The position numbers and the translations under genes are program-made. The notes beneath the pieces were generated by a model. The model was not told the DNA's origin. It worked only from the letters and a program-made list of their open reading frames with translations, and did not search any database. Source: Lampris incognitus (lineage: Eukaryota; Chordata; Actinopteri; Lampriformes; Lampridae). Taken from it: a stretch of DNA of 64,000 bases. Where the stretch lies: assembly GCF_029633865.1 (NCBI RefSeq), contig NC_079219.1:15269310-15333309 (forward strand). The letters run 5' to 3'. Below are positions 32,260-43,109 of this stretch, piece after piece (positions within the stretch are counted from its first letter, which is position 1; every line of letters starts with the position of its first letter).

Positions 32260-34065
32260 TGTAATGGTTAAATCGGGGGGCATCCAATACAGACGGGACA
32301 CGGAGTTTAGTTAAGTTCATAAACTTGGAAGTTTATTTTATACTTCAGCGACTTACAAGGAACTACGTACTCTTATGGGCTGCTCACCACTAACGTTAGG
32401 AACCGACCGCTCAAGAGGCTTGCTGGCTCCCGTCTCACCCCTTCCGCCGTTCGTTTTTCTTCTTCTCAGTTTCTCGTCCTAATCGCTGTTTTAAAATAAA
32501 AGTCACTGCACATTTTTAGTGCTACATAATACTCCCATGCTCCAAAAGAAATGGCCTCATTTCAAAAAGAGAAGGAAATAAAAAAATCAAACAGGGAGCA
32601 CTAGTTTTGAAGTAAATATAACAGATCATAACATGAGCTGGTTAGAAGTGCATAAACTAACCCATAGAATAACATCCATGAAAGTGAGCAACCGAAAACA
32701 TAAACCAATACATTGCATGGGAAAACAACATGAAAAACTGGCTTGAGTACATGTCCATCATGATAACTCGAAGTCCTGAAGGTGAGACGATCTGTTACAC
32801 TTCTCTGGTTTGAGAACATGTATACAGATAAGTATTCCTGTTAAACAGGATAAAAAGAAATAATTAGGCAATGCAGTGTTTCCTGGTTCAGCGTTCCTCA
32901 GCATTGTAAGGAAACCGTGAAGGTCCGTCAGTCCTTGGGGGGAGGGGGGGGGGACAAAAGCACCACACTGCCACCTCCTGGCGAGGCTGAAACCTTACCA
33001 GCCCCTGTATTACAGCAAAGGGAGTATTATTGCCATAATGGCTCACAGTGGAATAATAAGCATATTATTAATATAATAATGATATAACCAAAGAAAATAA
33101 ATAAACAACATGACAACATACATTACATGTGACCACACATTGTGGGCATTACACAGGCAAACGCCGTGCCCGCCTGGGGAGTGAACGTGTGGCCACCAAT
33201 GACGAGGGGGGAGCCGATGGCCCGGGGGGGTGGGGCAGGCATGGATGGGGGCCCAGTAGCAGGGGCTGAGTTGTCAGTGGGTGCATTGTAAGGGGGGAAG
33301 TGGTGTGGATGGATCTACTGGGGGTTGTTGGGGAACTGTTGGTGTGGCTGGCAACCTAGGACATGGTAGAAGCCCTGATAGAGTGGTCAGAGGTGGAGGG
33401 AGGGTGAGAGAGGGTGTAATGCATTGTAGGGGCTGAGAAGGATCACTGATGAATGGTTTGGTGCGGTTGTAATGGATAACTTTGTGTTTGGCATTAGGGC
33501 GCGAGAGATCCCGCACAAAAAAGGTGACGGGGGTGACTTATCAGAAGGTGCCAGGGGCTGAATAACTTGGTATGGGCCAATCCAGCGTGGGGGCCAATTT
33601 GTTGCGTTGGTGGGCTGAATCATCCAGTAAAATCAGATCTCCTGTTTTGTATGGACTGAATTTCAGGTGATGATCATAGTCATGACGTTGTTGCTCCTGA
33701 GCTTTGTCCCTAAATGCAGAGGCTGACTTATAAGCACTGGCAAGGTGCTGACGTAGACAGTTAGCATATGCAGCTGGAGGTTCTCCAGCGGCTGAAGTGT
33801 GAGAGACTTCCTGTGTAAGCAAACTATCCAGAGGTATATGAGCTTCACGTCCATGAGTTAAAAAGAAAGGGGTGAATCCTGTGCTTGTATGTGTGGTTGT
33901 GTTATAAGCCAGTGCAATTTGGGGAAGATGGTCATCCCATTCTTGCCCAACTTCCAGCAGGTATTTGGAAAGCTCTTCTTTCAGTGTGCGATTGTAACGC
34001 TCTACTGCTCCGTCACACTAATCGCCGTTTCAAAATAAAAGTCACTGCACATTTTTAGTGCTACA
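32260..34065 (-). mobile_element. Internally deleted Ty3/Gypsy element
   Basis: A full 3' LTR (32260-32526, TGTAATGG..GCTACA) and only the last about 47 bp of the 5' LTR (34019-34065, AATCGCCGTTTCAAAATAAAAG..GCTACA) flank a shortened interior. GCCC at 32256-32259 and 34066-34069 is a candidate 4-bp target duplication. The 5' LTR remnant joins directly to integrase codons at about 34018, so a deletion removed most of the LTR, gag, protease, reverse transcriptase and the integrase N-terminus. Confidence 0.7.
33274..34016 (-). pseudogene. Gypsy integrase C-terminal remnant
   Basis: From about 34016 down, the minus strand reads CDGAVERYNRTLKEELSKYL, WDDHLPQIALAYNTT.H and TGFTPFFLTHGREAHIPLDSL, the catalytic-Glu side of a Gypsy integrase. 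KFSPYKTGDLILL, WIGPYQVIQPLAPSDK and a Pro-rich tail follow. A frame change lies near 33600 and another near 33530. The Asp residues are gone with the deleted part. Confidence 0.7.
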
Positions 34066-34094
34066 GCCCTGTACTGTAGGCTAATGTTAGTTGT

Positions 34095-34132
34095 TCTAAC
34101 TTAGCTAGCTAGCTGCTAGCTTAGCTAGCTCC
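34095..34132. repeat. TTAGCTAGC tract before a candidate exon
   Basis: The tract TTAGCTAGCTAGCTGCTAGCTTAGCTAGC ends about 30 bases upstream of the ATG at 34163. It is the third such tract placed upstream of an ORF start in this window. Confidence 0.5.
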
Positions 34133-34162
34133 TGTCCTGTCTTTTGCAATTTTTGCAAATTA

Positions 34163-34293
34163 TGATGGATGCAAACATCATGGCCCGAATCCTATGGGAA
34201 TCTTTTCACACTTTCTCCTATGAGGATAAACTAGGAGTAAAGGTACAGGGGAGACCAAAGCCCCCCATCAAGCTGGTGCAGAGAGTGGGCTCG
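34163..34293 (+). other. Candidate first coding exon, product unknown
   Basis: ATGATGGATGCAAAC opens a frame MMDANIMARILWESFHTFSYEDKLGVK..KPPIKLVQRVGS that reaches a donor-like GTAAGT at 34294. An acceptor-like TGCTGCTGCAG at 34399-34409 follows, then a frame starting EMGVLENLQEMDLRISEILTD. I do not recognise either. They may be N-terminal exons of the hAT pseudogene that follows, or a small host gene. The codon pattern looks protein-like but there is no domain evidence. Confidence 0.3.
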
Positions 34294-34554
34294 GTAAGTT
34301 GGAGTTTTAAGAGTTCTAGGTATGACAAGGTGGAGTGGCTGATGGGGAGTGTGCTAACAAACCGCTTGTGTTGCTGGCCTTGCGTGATGTTTAAGTGTGC
34401 TGCTGCAGGAGATGGGTGTTCTTGAAAATTTGCAAGAGATGGATTTGAGGATCTCTGAAATTTTGACAGATCTGATTAGCTTCATGAAAAACCAGAGGAG
34501 CATTTCAGTGCAGCCGTGCAATCAAGTCTGTTGGGAAATGTGAGGATTAATACT

Positions 34555-34860
34555 CGCAAAGCATAACGACATGGTCCGGAAATACCGCGACATTCTGAAA
34601 AGGTTGACTGATTCGGTGTCATTATTGGGTCGCCAAGAGCAGCATTTACGGGGCATGATGAGAGTGAAAAGTCCGATAATAAAGGAAACTACAGAGAGAC
34701 CGTAGAAGTGTTTTCCCGCTATGATGATGTTCTGGCTGCTCATTTGAAATCATCCACTGTGTTTTCTTGGACGTCTAAGACCACACGAAATGATCTGATT
34801 GAAGCCATTGCTGCTACCATTCAGGAGATAAAAAGTGAGATTGCTGCTGCGCCTGTTTTT
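34555..34860 (+). pseudogene. hAT transposase fragment, DUF4371 type
   Basis: The frame has HNDMVRKYRDILKRL and LLGRQEQHLRG, changes frame by one base at about 34657, then continues with HDESEKSDNKGNYRE, FSRYDDVLAAHLKS and RNDLIEAIAATIQE. LRGHDES..S.NKGNF..L......D..L..HL and N.LI..I...I...I are the standard DUF4371 blocks of TTF-type hAT transposases. The fragment stops at a T-rich stretch and a minus-strand SINE, so the catalytic part is missing. Confidence 0.65.
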
Positions 34861-34919
34861 TCTTTTCTTTTTTTGGTTGGGTGATTGCTTCACCAAAATT
34901 TTGGTCATCAGCCGCCACT

Positions 34920-35046
34920 GCTTGATTTGACATACCCACATCCGGCTTCCCACCCGCAGACACAGCCAATTGCGTCTGTAGGGATGCCCAACCAAGCTGG
35001 AGGTTTTGGTAGGCAATGGAATAGACCGCCACACCATCCGGATGCC
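34920..35046 (-). mobile_element. tRNA-derived SINE (family A), 5' fragment
   Basis: On the minus strand: head GGCATCCGGATGGTGTGGCGG, TTGCCTACCAA, CAGCTTGGTTGGGCATCCCTACAGACGCAATTGG and GGATGTGGGTATG. The B-box part (CGGGGATCGCCGGTTCGAAT) is deleted. Confidence 0.7.
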
Positions 35047-35645
35047 TCCTTATGATGTTTTAAAGCTTGAAATATCCATTATTTGGAGTGCCTCCCAATA
35101 AATCACATGTTTTGTATAGTATAAAGCATAGTGTATTCGTAGCTATAGTAGGTCAAGGCTAGCTTTTTACATAAGGTATCCTGTGGTTGGAATAAAAAAA
35201 ATTCCACTTTTGGAGAAAAAAGGCCCTTCCCTTTTAGTAGACTGACTACAGCCCTGATCAGTGATCAGCCACCTAAAGCTAACTGACCATCTCCTCTCAC
35301 TCAGGCTGCACTTTCCAGCTGGCTGTGGTCTCTCCCTTCTCCTCTTCCAGTATCTACAAATAACCTCAGTTTCATACTCCTCTAGGCTTTAACACTTTTC
35401 TTCTCCACTCTCATATCCACTCCCGAATGAACATGTGATTGATAGATAAAGTTTATCACGTGTGCTCTGTCTCTCTCCTTTCTTTCCTGTTATGTGGTGG
35501 TTACGGGTGTCTGCAGGGGCAGTGATGGTGAGGCCGTTGTTCAGGTCAGAAATTATGTATGTGTTGTGCTGCTACAATCCTGATCACCGCACTGTGATTG
35601 ATTTGGTGTCTTATTTGGAAAGTCTGAGCAAATCCCAGTGTCTCT
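35047..35645. other. Unassigned DNA
   Basis: No recognised gene or repeat. Confidence 0.3.
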
Positions 35646-35665
35646 TAAATATTTAGTCAGAAGAA

Positions 35666-36988
35666 AAGGAGACCCTAGGGTTAGTGTTTGGATGTGAGAA
35701 GTTTCATGGCTATGTCTATGGACTACCCACCTTTACAGCAGAAACGGATCACCAACCGCTAATTTCAATCTTCAGAAAAAACCTGAACGACATGTCTCCC
35801 CAGATCCAGCGGATGATGATGAGGCTGCAAAGATATGATATGGATTTAGTCTACACGCCAGGTAAATACGTCACTATGGCTGATGAACGGTCGTGAGCAC
35901 CTGCACCAGTTACAAAGACACAGGTCAACACCATCTCGATGGATGTGAAAATGCATGTTAACTTGATTGCTTCCTCCTTCTCAGTGTCAGACACGATGTA
36001 CACGAAGACTGTACTAGAAATGGAAAAAGACATGACATTGCAGGCAGTGATGGCCAACCTCCAACATGGGTGGACAAAAGGTAAACTCTCACAATTCTAT
36101 CCTATCAGGGCAGAGCCGAGCATAGTCAACGGCCTACTGCTGAGGCAATATAGGATTATCATTCCAGAGTCTATGCGCCAAGAGATGCTCAGCTGGATCC
36201 ACGAGGGTCACCTTGGCATTGACAAGTACAACGGAAGGGCTAGAGAAGCTGTTTATTGGTCAGGTATCAATAGAGACATTGAGACACTGATTGGTAAATG
36301 TGACACGTGTCAAAGACACCGTTACAAGCAAACCAAAGATCCAAATCTGATTCAAGACATGCCAGCTGACCCATGGCAAAAAGTAGGAACAAATTTCTTC
36401 CATCTGAATGGAAAGGACTTTCTCTTGGTAATAGACTATTACTCAAACTATCCTGAAGGGAGTTTCAGACGTTTGCAGAACAGTATGGGTTCCAACACAC
36501 CACATCAAGCCCTCTCCATTCACAGGCAAATGGGAAGGCAGAGAAAGGAGTGGAAATTGTCAAAAGACTTCTGAAAAAGGGCACTGAAACCAACTCAGAC
36601 CCTTACCTGGCATTGTTGACCTATCGATCCTTGCCTCTGGCATGTGGAGCGTCGCCTGTGGCGCTCCTCATGAATCGTAAACTGTGCAACACACTGCCAT
36701 GCATGCCTGTGAAAAAGGAAAACAGGGAACTGACACAGAAACACGTGCAGCTCAAGTAGGAACAGAAAAAGAATCACGACAAGGCTGCCAGGAGCCTGAA
36801 ACCTCTTACAGAACATGATGTGGTCAGAATCGAAGAGCCCTTGGCATGGAACAGAAAGGCAATGGTCCTGAAAGAAGTAAGTCCAAGGTCATATACCATT
36901 AGGACTGAAGATGGACAGGTGCTGTGGAGAAACCGCAGAAGTCTGCTTAAGACTCCGGAGACATTTCAGGAACAGGCAGCTGCTTAAG
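35666..36988 (+). pseudogene. Gypsy pol remnant: RNase H and integrase
   Basis: The start, LVFGCEKFHGYVYG and ETDHQPLISIF, is the RNase H to linker region, followed by LQRYDMDLVYTPGKYV.MAD and a stop near 35894. The next frame (35939-) has the integrase zinc finger (H..GHLGIDKYNGRAREAVYWSGI..CDTCQRHRY) and first Asp in FLLVIDYYSNYPE. About 120 bp with the second Asp (normally in S.NGPQF) are deleted, with a frame change. The Glu region is readable in another frame as SQANGKAEKGVEIVKRLLKK. The C-terminus ends NRRSLLKTPE. It is dead. Confidence 0.75.
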
Positions 36989-37258
36989 TGACGCCTCCTG
37001 TCGTGCATCCTCCTGACGTGCACCTGACTGAGTTTCCTCCACCTACCCCAATGACTGAAACACCAGTCATGCGCAGGCCTAGAAAATAGAAAGTTATAAT
37101 GGACTTTTAAGATAAAAATGAACCCCCCCCCAAAAAAACAAAAACAAAAACAAGACACTTTGAGTTTCGTTAGAGATATCCTGCAAGACATCGGAGTGTG
37201 GGGTAAATTGAAAACTTATCAGAAAGTTACACTGAGTTGGGATATCTGAAAAGGAAAT

Positions 37259-37452
37259 AATGTGACTTACCTATTTGTTATTATACAGTATACATGTACT
37301 GAAAAAAAGTGTTACAAATATTGTTTAACCTTTAAATGACTAGGTGTGGCAATAGCTTAATGTGACTTACCCGTTTGTTATTTTACCCTGAAAAGGAAAG
37401 TGTTAAAAATGTGGTGTAATGTTTAGATGACTAAGTTTGGTTATAGCTTAAC
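37259..37452 (+). repeat. Two-copy tandem repeat (about 98 bp) in Gypsy 3' region
   Basis: AATGTGACTTACC..TTTGTTATT, GTGTTA.AAAT and GATGACTA.GT..GG..ATAGCTTAA occur twice in tandem with about 80-85 percent identity by eye. Tandem repeats upstream of the polypurine tract are frequent in Gypsy non-coding regions. Confidence 0.6.
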
Positions 37453-37689
37453 AGTCTCTAGACTTTATACTTACCTTGTATTCTTATTCGTATTATTTTT
37501 TGTATCAACTTCAAAGGAAGGAGGACGTAATAATGTGCCCATCAGGCCAGTAGGTGACAGTATTGGTATATCTTGTTTATTGTAGGGTTAAGGTTCATGC
37601 ACAGAACGTTCTAGGGTCAGAACATGTGATAACCATTGAGCAGACAAGACGTGATTAAATACACAGACAAGATTTACTTTTCAGCTTGA

Positions 37690-37695
37690 TTTATT
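37690..37695 (-). terminator. Polyadenylation signal (AATAAA) of cmtm8
   Basis: On the minus strand AATAAA lies 449 bases past the cmtm8 stop codon, with a T-rich stretch shortly after. It is the best candidate for the end of the 3' UTR. That end lies almost exactly at the border with the Gypsy LTR-like sequence. Confidence 0.45.
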
Positions 37696-38143
37696 ACATA
37701 ACAGAACATTACAATGTATATGCAGTTTTAAGTTCCAGCCCAACTCTACACCAGCTGATTTCACTGGTTTGCACACTTTCAACCAGACAGGGAGGGAGTA
37801 ATGAGTGAAATCAGATGTAGTGATGGTTTGGAAGTAGTCCTGCATACGCATGATGTAGAAAAACAGAAAAACAAACAAAAAAATATGCTTTTTTTCCCTC
37901 TGTCTCTCATGGTTAGTGCTGGTGTGTTTTAAACACACCATCAAATATGTGCATTGTCTATACTGAAAAGCTTTTGACATGGAAAGGCTGTTTAGTAGAG
38001 ATAACGACAATCAATACTACAGTATTAAACGAATTATTTGATTTGACTGAATTAAAAGAGAGAGTGAACTTTCGTGCTGGTCTGAAGTTGTGTCACATTT
38101 TGTTGGATACCCTCTTCATAGACAGACTGTTATCTTCAGCAGT

Positions 38144-38595
38144 CTACACCTCCTCATCTCTTCTCCAGGCACGGTAGCTAATGCAGGTACTTCCTGCGTA
38201 GCACAGCGTGGTCAGGAATGCAAAGAACTGAGGAGAAATGAAGTAAAAGCAGGGGTGAGAAGATCTACGGAAAGACAGGGAGAGCAAATGAACAGAGAAG
38301 AGAAGCTTGAGTTCAGGCCAGAGTCTAGGAGAGTGTGCTAATGTTGTCAGCAGAACTTGTGGGAATACGTGAACAAAAAACACACCCGTTATTTACTGGT
38401 GACCACTATCTTTAAAAAACAATATAGTGCAGGTGTTGGGACATTACACAGCCCATTGGAGGCAGTGGTCTTACCGCAGATGCTGCCCAGCAGTTGTAAC
38501 TGTGGCGCCCTCTAATGGCCTGGCTCACTATATTAACGTCCACCACAGCTGACACCAGATACAGGACCGTGGCGCTCCCATTGAAACAGAGAAAC

Positions 38596-38651
<56 letters not shown>

Positions 38652-38824
38652 TTGATGAAAGCATGTTCTTTTGTCTTGTATTATGTTACTTTTTTGTACT
38701 ATATTTATTTGTTGTAATGTGTTTGTTTTCAATGGTGTTTTCCAATTGTTGTTTGGCTTTTTTTCCTTTCTTTTTTTCTCAATATTTGGACACTGTCATT
38801 CGAATTTGAAATTTGAGAGAGCGA

Positions 38825-38916
<92 letters not shown>

Positions 38917-39017
38917 ATCTTGGCTCCATACTGTTAAAACACTGGTAAAGAAGGAAGGACACAAGACAAAACAGAATAGAAGGAGAAACTCAGAATGCTT
39001 TTATGTAGGCATAAAAG

Positions 39018-39075
<58 letters not shown>

Positions 39076-41668
39076 CATGTGTTAGAGTGTGGGTGATTGA
39101 TAGTCAGATTTCAGTCTTTGTGTATATAGTTAGTTACCAGTGTAGTCCAGGGGACCTTTGGTATCCTGTTGTGTGCTTCACTGAGGTAAATGATAAACAA
39201 GCAGTCGGTTAAAACCCAATAGAGGATGGCCACAAACATCACCCAGCCCAGTGCAGGCACGTGGTGATATTCTGTTCCTCCGACCAGGATCCATACTAAC
39301 AGGCCAAACACCTAGAAGAGAGCAATCAGAGCACCCACACAGTTTGTTATCCTGTATGGTAAAAAAAAAAAAGTCATCATGTAGTGGGAAGTAGAGGATG
39401 AGGAGGGCAAGTCAGGACGGTGCAGAAAAAGGCTTGTTTGGTTACATTATTCCTCAGACTTATACACACTGTTTAATTCTTTTGCAATCTGCATACAAAA
39501 TGCTAGCTCTGTCAGCTTGAACTCATGCATTTTGGTAAGAGCTAGAATTTGTTACCAATTTGGCTTGGCAAACCGACATCAGTGGTGAACAGAAGATGTT
39601 CGTGATGGGGAAAAGACTGGGTTTCCAGGAGGGTTTCTTTTCTTTTCTTTTTATTTCTTTTTTACCCTGACAGAGTTGGATCAAGTAGAAAGGGGGAATT
39701 TTCATGTGAGAAAACAGTTTCTGATGTTCTGCATGCTAACTTTAGGTCCTTACATTGATGGACCCGTTCTATTTGTCTTTTTTTGTGGCCGTCACATAAA
39801 ACACATTCTAATCAGGTCCGTGTATTGAGTTACTGTGGTTCTACAGGCAAGACTTTTTTGGATGTGTAACTGTAATGAACAAACTAAGACCAAAAGTATT
39901 TTGTCATGATTTTTTTATGTCCTCATGACCAAATGTGTTACCCAAATTAATTTTGTGGCACTTAATAACCCCCATAGCTTCTAAAAGGCAACATTGCCCA
40001 TCTCTGCTGAATCAAATTGTTTCCCTGTGTGCCATTCCTTCAGCAGTGAGTAATCTGTCCTCCTCTACCGCCAACATTGTTCTGAACCCACCCATCCTGT
40101 TTAGCAACAAAAGACTTCTCTGATGGATGCTACTTATCAAAGGAGGAAAACTTGCTCCGGCACAAAGCGCTTCAAGGGGAGCAAGGTTGGCAAGAGTACT
40201 GAGTAAAATGTAATCCATTACAGATTACTACCGCTGTCAGTCGTGCAATACAATGAAATTCTTTAACAAGGTGCAGTCTCGGTATGTCCACTTGCATTTG
40301 AATTACGGTGCTCCAGAAAAATGCACACAACATGGACGATTACAACGTGGCACGTAAAGGCTGAGAGTTTTCTGGCACTTTCAGCATTTGCAGCCAACAT
40401 CAACACTCTGCTGTCATAACCCCGCATGTACTTGGGTCCCATATGGCTCCTCCTGTTCCTCAAGGGCACATAGGGTTTCTGAGAAATCACCAAACATCAT
40501 TTCTGAGCGTCTGTACAATCATAGCGTTACATTAGTTACATTACCGCACTCCGCTCGCGCTAACTGGGTCACACGTGACCCTGAAGCCCGCGTGGCGCTA
40601 AGCCAGACCGTATTTAGAGAAAAGCCCGCCCTGAACCCTTTCCTCGGCTTATTTGGGAAGGAAGAAGGACAATGAAGGAAAGAGGGCGAGGAGATGATTT
40701 TCTTAGTTTGTTTTTTGGCTAACTTCCTCCTTCGACAAAAAAACATGGAGGTTGTGTATTTCGACGTGTCGATTTGTGGTAGCGTCCTGTGTTGAAGCCA
40801 CTTTGGAAAGCAGTCACCAGCGTTCCGCCATTTGTAAACCGCCTCGTGATCATTTTTCTATGTTTTTGTAGTTAATGGTACAAAGAAACGACAAAAGGTC
40901 AAATCTGAGAACTGAAACCGCTTTGTCATTGAGCTTTTCAGACCCCCCCTAACCTTTCTTCATCGTAGTCTTCGGCTCTGTGTAGCATAGTACGGAGACT
41001 GGTAGAAACTACCCAGTGAGACGAACACGAGCCCGGCGATGCTTCGCTCGTCTCTAGTGTTATCTATAAATCAGACAGATCCTGTTCACTTACAGTGAAG
41101 CGAGACCTTTCAGGAAGACGTGTTTTGTTGGCGTTAGGGCTCACATAATTGTTGTCAGAAAGCAGCAAAACGCGGGGAGTGGATTCAGCCTGGACCGGGT
41201 GATCGTAACAGACACCCCTGAGCTGCGCTAACACATTCATCAGCTATAACAGCCCAAATCTAAAACGTGTGTCGGGCGGCAAAGGCTGAGCATGGGCAGT
41301 CACGACGGACACAATTTAGCGTAGCTTTTCAAGGCGTATCGCAACGTTTAACGAAAAAAAAGAAGAAAATTCGACACTCAAGTTGTTGCCCTTTCAGACT
41401 TGCACCTACAACTCACCTTTTCAGCCAGGGAAGGCATTTGTCTATGGGGAGGGGAGGGGGGGGTCGTGACAGGTGATATAGTCATCTAAGAGACACCGAG
41501 AACAAATCACAACCTCACGAGCCAAGTTCCACCTACCATCTCAGCCAAGAGGAGTATTCCTTTGGGAGTTGCGAGGAAACGCTTGTCGAAGGCCAAGGTG
41601 GAGGTGTGGAGGTTACTGTCCGGCGTGGTGGCGCTGCTCCGGGGAGAGACCACCGCAGCTCCCTCCAT
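38144..41668 (-). CDS. cmtm8: CKLF-like MARVEL transmembrane domain-containing protein 8 (4 exons)
   Basis: Four minus-strand exons join without a frame break into 169 residues: 41668-41537 (44 codons), 39311-39138 (58), 38594-38475 (40) and 38227-38144 (27 plus stop). All introns are phase 0 with GT..AG ends. Exon 1 gives a short cytosolic N-terminus (MEGAAVVSPRSSATTPDSN) and KGILLLAEM; exon 2 gives VFGLLVWILVGGTEYHHVPA, LGWVMFVAILYWVLT and RIPKVPWTTL; exon 3 gives FLCFNGSATVLYLVSAVVD; exon 4 gives FFAFLTTLCYAGSTCISYRAW. These are the four membrane helices of a MARVEL domain. Human CMTM8, from memory about 173 residues, has the same PVPWTTV / GLCFNG exon edge. CMTM8 is described as promoting internalisation of EGFR; that is family knowledge. 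No disabling change was seen. Confidence 0.92.
38597..38647 (+). repeat. (AG)n microsatellite at a cmtm8 splice acceptor
   Basis: The (AG)n array begins two or three bases from exon 3 of cmtm8 (starts 38594 on the minus strand). Read on the coding strand it is (CT)n followed by CTAG|TTTCTC, so the repeat is the polypyrimidine tract of intron 2. Confidence 0.85.
38815..38919 (+). repeat. (GA)n microsatellite in cmtm8 intron 2
   Basis: About 100 bp of GA with a few interruptions (GCGAG, GACAG, GAAAG). Confidence 0.9.
39018..39072 (+). repeat. (GT)n microsatellite in cmtm8 intron 2
   Basis: About 55 bp of GT, ending some 65 bases from the exon 2 donor on the minus strand. Confidence 0.9.
39312..41536 (-). 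other. cmtm8 intron 1, no recognised content
   Basis: 2.2 kb between cmtm8 exons 1 and 2. No repeat family or embedded frame is recognised. The stretch 40540-41100 is relatively CG-rich compared with its surroundings and could hold regulatory DNA. Confidence 0.4.
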
Positions 41669-41833
41669 GGCGTCCGCTGACAGAGACAGTCAGCCTGGCA
41701 GCAGCTGCTGCGAGCGCAGGAAGTTGTTTTCCTGTCCCTGTCTGTGGCGAGGTCACCACAGCATCAGCTGAGGGTGGTAATGTCTGACCAGCCGTATCCA
41801 GCCAAGACCTTCTCGCTCTTTCCTCTCCACTCC

Positions 41834-41845
41834 ACTTTATAAAAG
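41834..41845 (-). promoter_or_regulatory. Possible TATA box of cmtm8
   Basis: The minus strand reads CTTTTATAAAG about 170 bases upstream of the cmtm8 start codon, a plausible spacing for a TATA box with a roughly 140-base 5' UTR. The motif is nearly palindromic, and no initiator was identified. Confidence 0.25.
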
Positions 41846-42324
41846 ATATCAGTGAAAATAAAAATAGCTATCCGGCCTCTTTATCAAAAGCAAGTCCTAA
41901 GCACACGGTGGCCCCAGTCTCGTTGAGTGTACTGTCGTTGTCACATGGAAACCTAAGAAGTGTCATACCGGACACTAAAACCTCATTACAAAAAAAATGA
42001 AACCAATGTATGATATGAAAAGGAATTAAAAGAGTGTTTGTACTCCACTACTTATTTGTTGCTGTCCGCGATACCCAGAAAAAACCCCCCCAAAAAACAA
42101 GGGTTTGTTTTCAGGGCCGATGTAAAAGTGCAGACATCGAAAAACAGGATTTGAGATTTAATTCAAGGAAATGGGGTTCGAAACCCACTGAACTGTATTC
42201 AAGGATGGGAAAATAACTGTGTAAAACCCGGACCATTCTTCATGTGGCGAGATGATAAAGAGAAGGGTGGTCTTAGTAAAAATGAAGATGATGGTAGACG
42301 CACTTACCCAAAACATTAACTATT

Positions 42325-42328
<4 letters not shown>
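41846..42328. other. Intergenic DNA upstream of cmtm8
   Basis: No gene or repeat recognised. Confidence 0.3.

Positions 42329-42374
<46 letters not shown>
42329..42374 (+). repeat. (TG)n microsatellite
   Basis: About 46 bases of uninterrupted TG, followed by AGAGAG. Confidence 0.9.
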
Positions 42375-42381
<7 letters not shown>

Positions 42382-42577
42382 TTGTATTTGCATATGTGTG
42401 AGAGATATTATTACCGGCAGTTGGAATTTAAATAATCAGGCTTCCTCATGAACAAAGTCTTCTCATTTGTTTCCAGTGCAGTCTGGTGAGGAACACCCCG
42501 CCCATGTTGGAGCTGATACTATGTAACAAGTACACAGTACTATGTCTACATGTATTCATTTCAGTCACCCAAGTCAT

Positions 42578-42579
<2 letters not shown>

Positions 42580-42637
<58 letters not shown>

Positions 42638-42895
42638 ACACACACATGCACACATGTTTGCTTAGGTCACTTTTTGGGGATGTTACATAGACTTACATTC
42701 ATTCCCTTAACCATCAGAACTACATGCCCTAACCTTAATCTAACCCTAACCCAAACCCAAAGCTATCCTTAACCTTAACCACTGACCCACAAATCAGTTT
42801 TTTCCCCAATTGGGGACACGGCTTTTGTCCCCAGTTGGACAAGCCATCCCCAATTAACTGGTCTTTAGTCTGATAGTCTGAAATGTGTCCCCGAA
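42580..42895 (-). repeat. TG/GGGTTA repeat unit, reversed, with (GT)n
   Basis: A (GT)n array (42581-42634) is followed by CTTAACC, CTAACCTTAATCTAACCCTAACC and ATCCTTAACCTTAACC, then TTGGGGACA and GTCCCCA motifs. These are the reverse-complement features of the unit at 4355-4735. The CCCTAA blocks are degenerate and internal. Confidence 0.5.
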
Positions 42896-43109
42896 AGTAG
42901 GCTATGGCAGAAAGAAAAAAAAAAAACAACAAAACACATACACACACACACACGCACATACACACACACGCGCTCGCACGCATATCAAACATAATGTACA
43001 CTCAATTACAACTACACTCAACCCAAGGCGTCAGAGCTGAGGAAGCCTATCGAGTGTGCAGTGAAACATCTTCAAACCAAACGATAGTAGTTGAGTTGAG
43101 TTGAGTGTT

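Larger units (their letters stand above)
35646..37680 (+). mobile_element. 5'-truncated Ty3/Gypsy element with 3' LTR-like end
   Basis: Coding sequence from RNase H to the integrase C-terminus (35666-36985) is followed by about 500 bp of non-coding sequence. This includes a 2-copy tandem repeat at about 37259-37452 and a polypurine-like AAAGGAAGGAGGACG (37513-37527). A probable LTR starting TGTGCCCATCAGG (37534) follows. The upstream part (gag, protease, reverse transcriptase) is absent. The 3' boundary is uncertain. Confidence 0.65.

Noticed and set aside
33274-33516. Separate proline-rich gene
   Set aside because: It continues the Gypsy integrase C-terminus in the same minus-strand element and has no independent start.
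39018-39085. Possible exon of cmtm8 between exons 2 and 3
   Set aside because: The region is a (GT)n array, and the protein match passes directly from exon 2 (PWTTL) to exon 3 (FLCFNG) with no missing residues.
41562-41787. Plus-strand frames over cmtm8 exon 1
   Set aside because: They are shadows of the minus-strand cmtm8 exon, which joins in phase to three further exons with MARVEL motifs.
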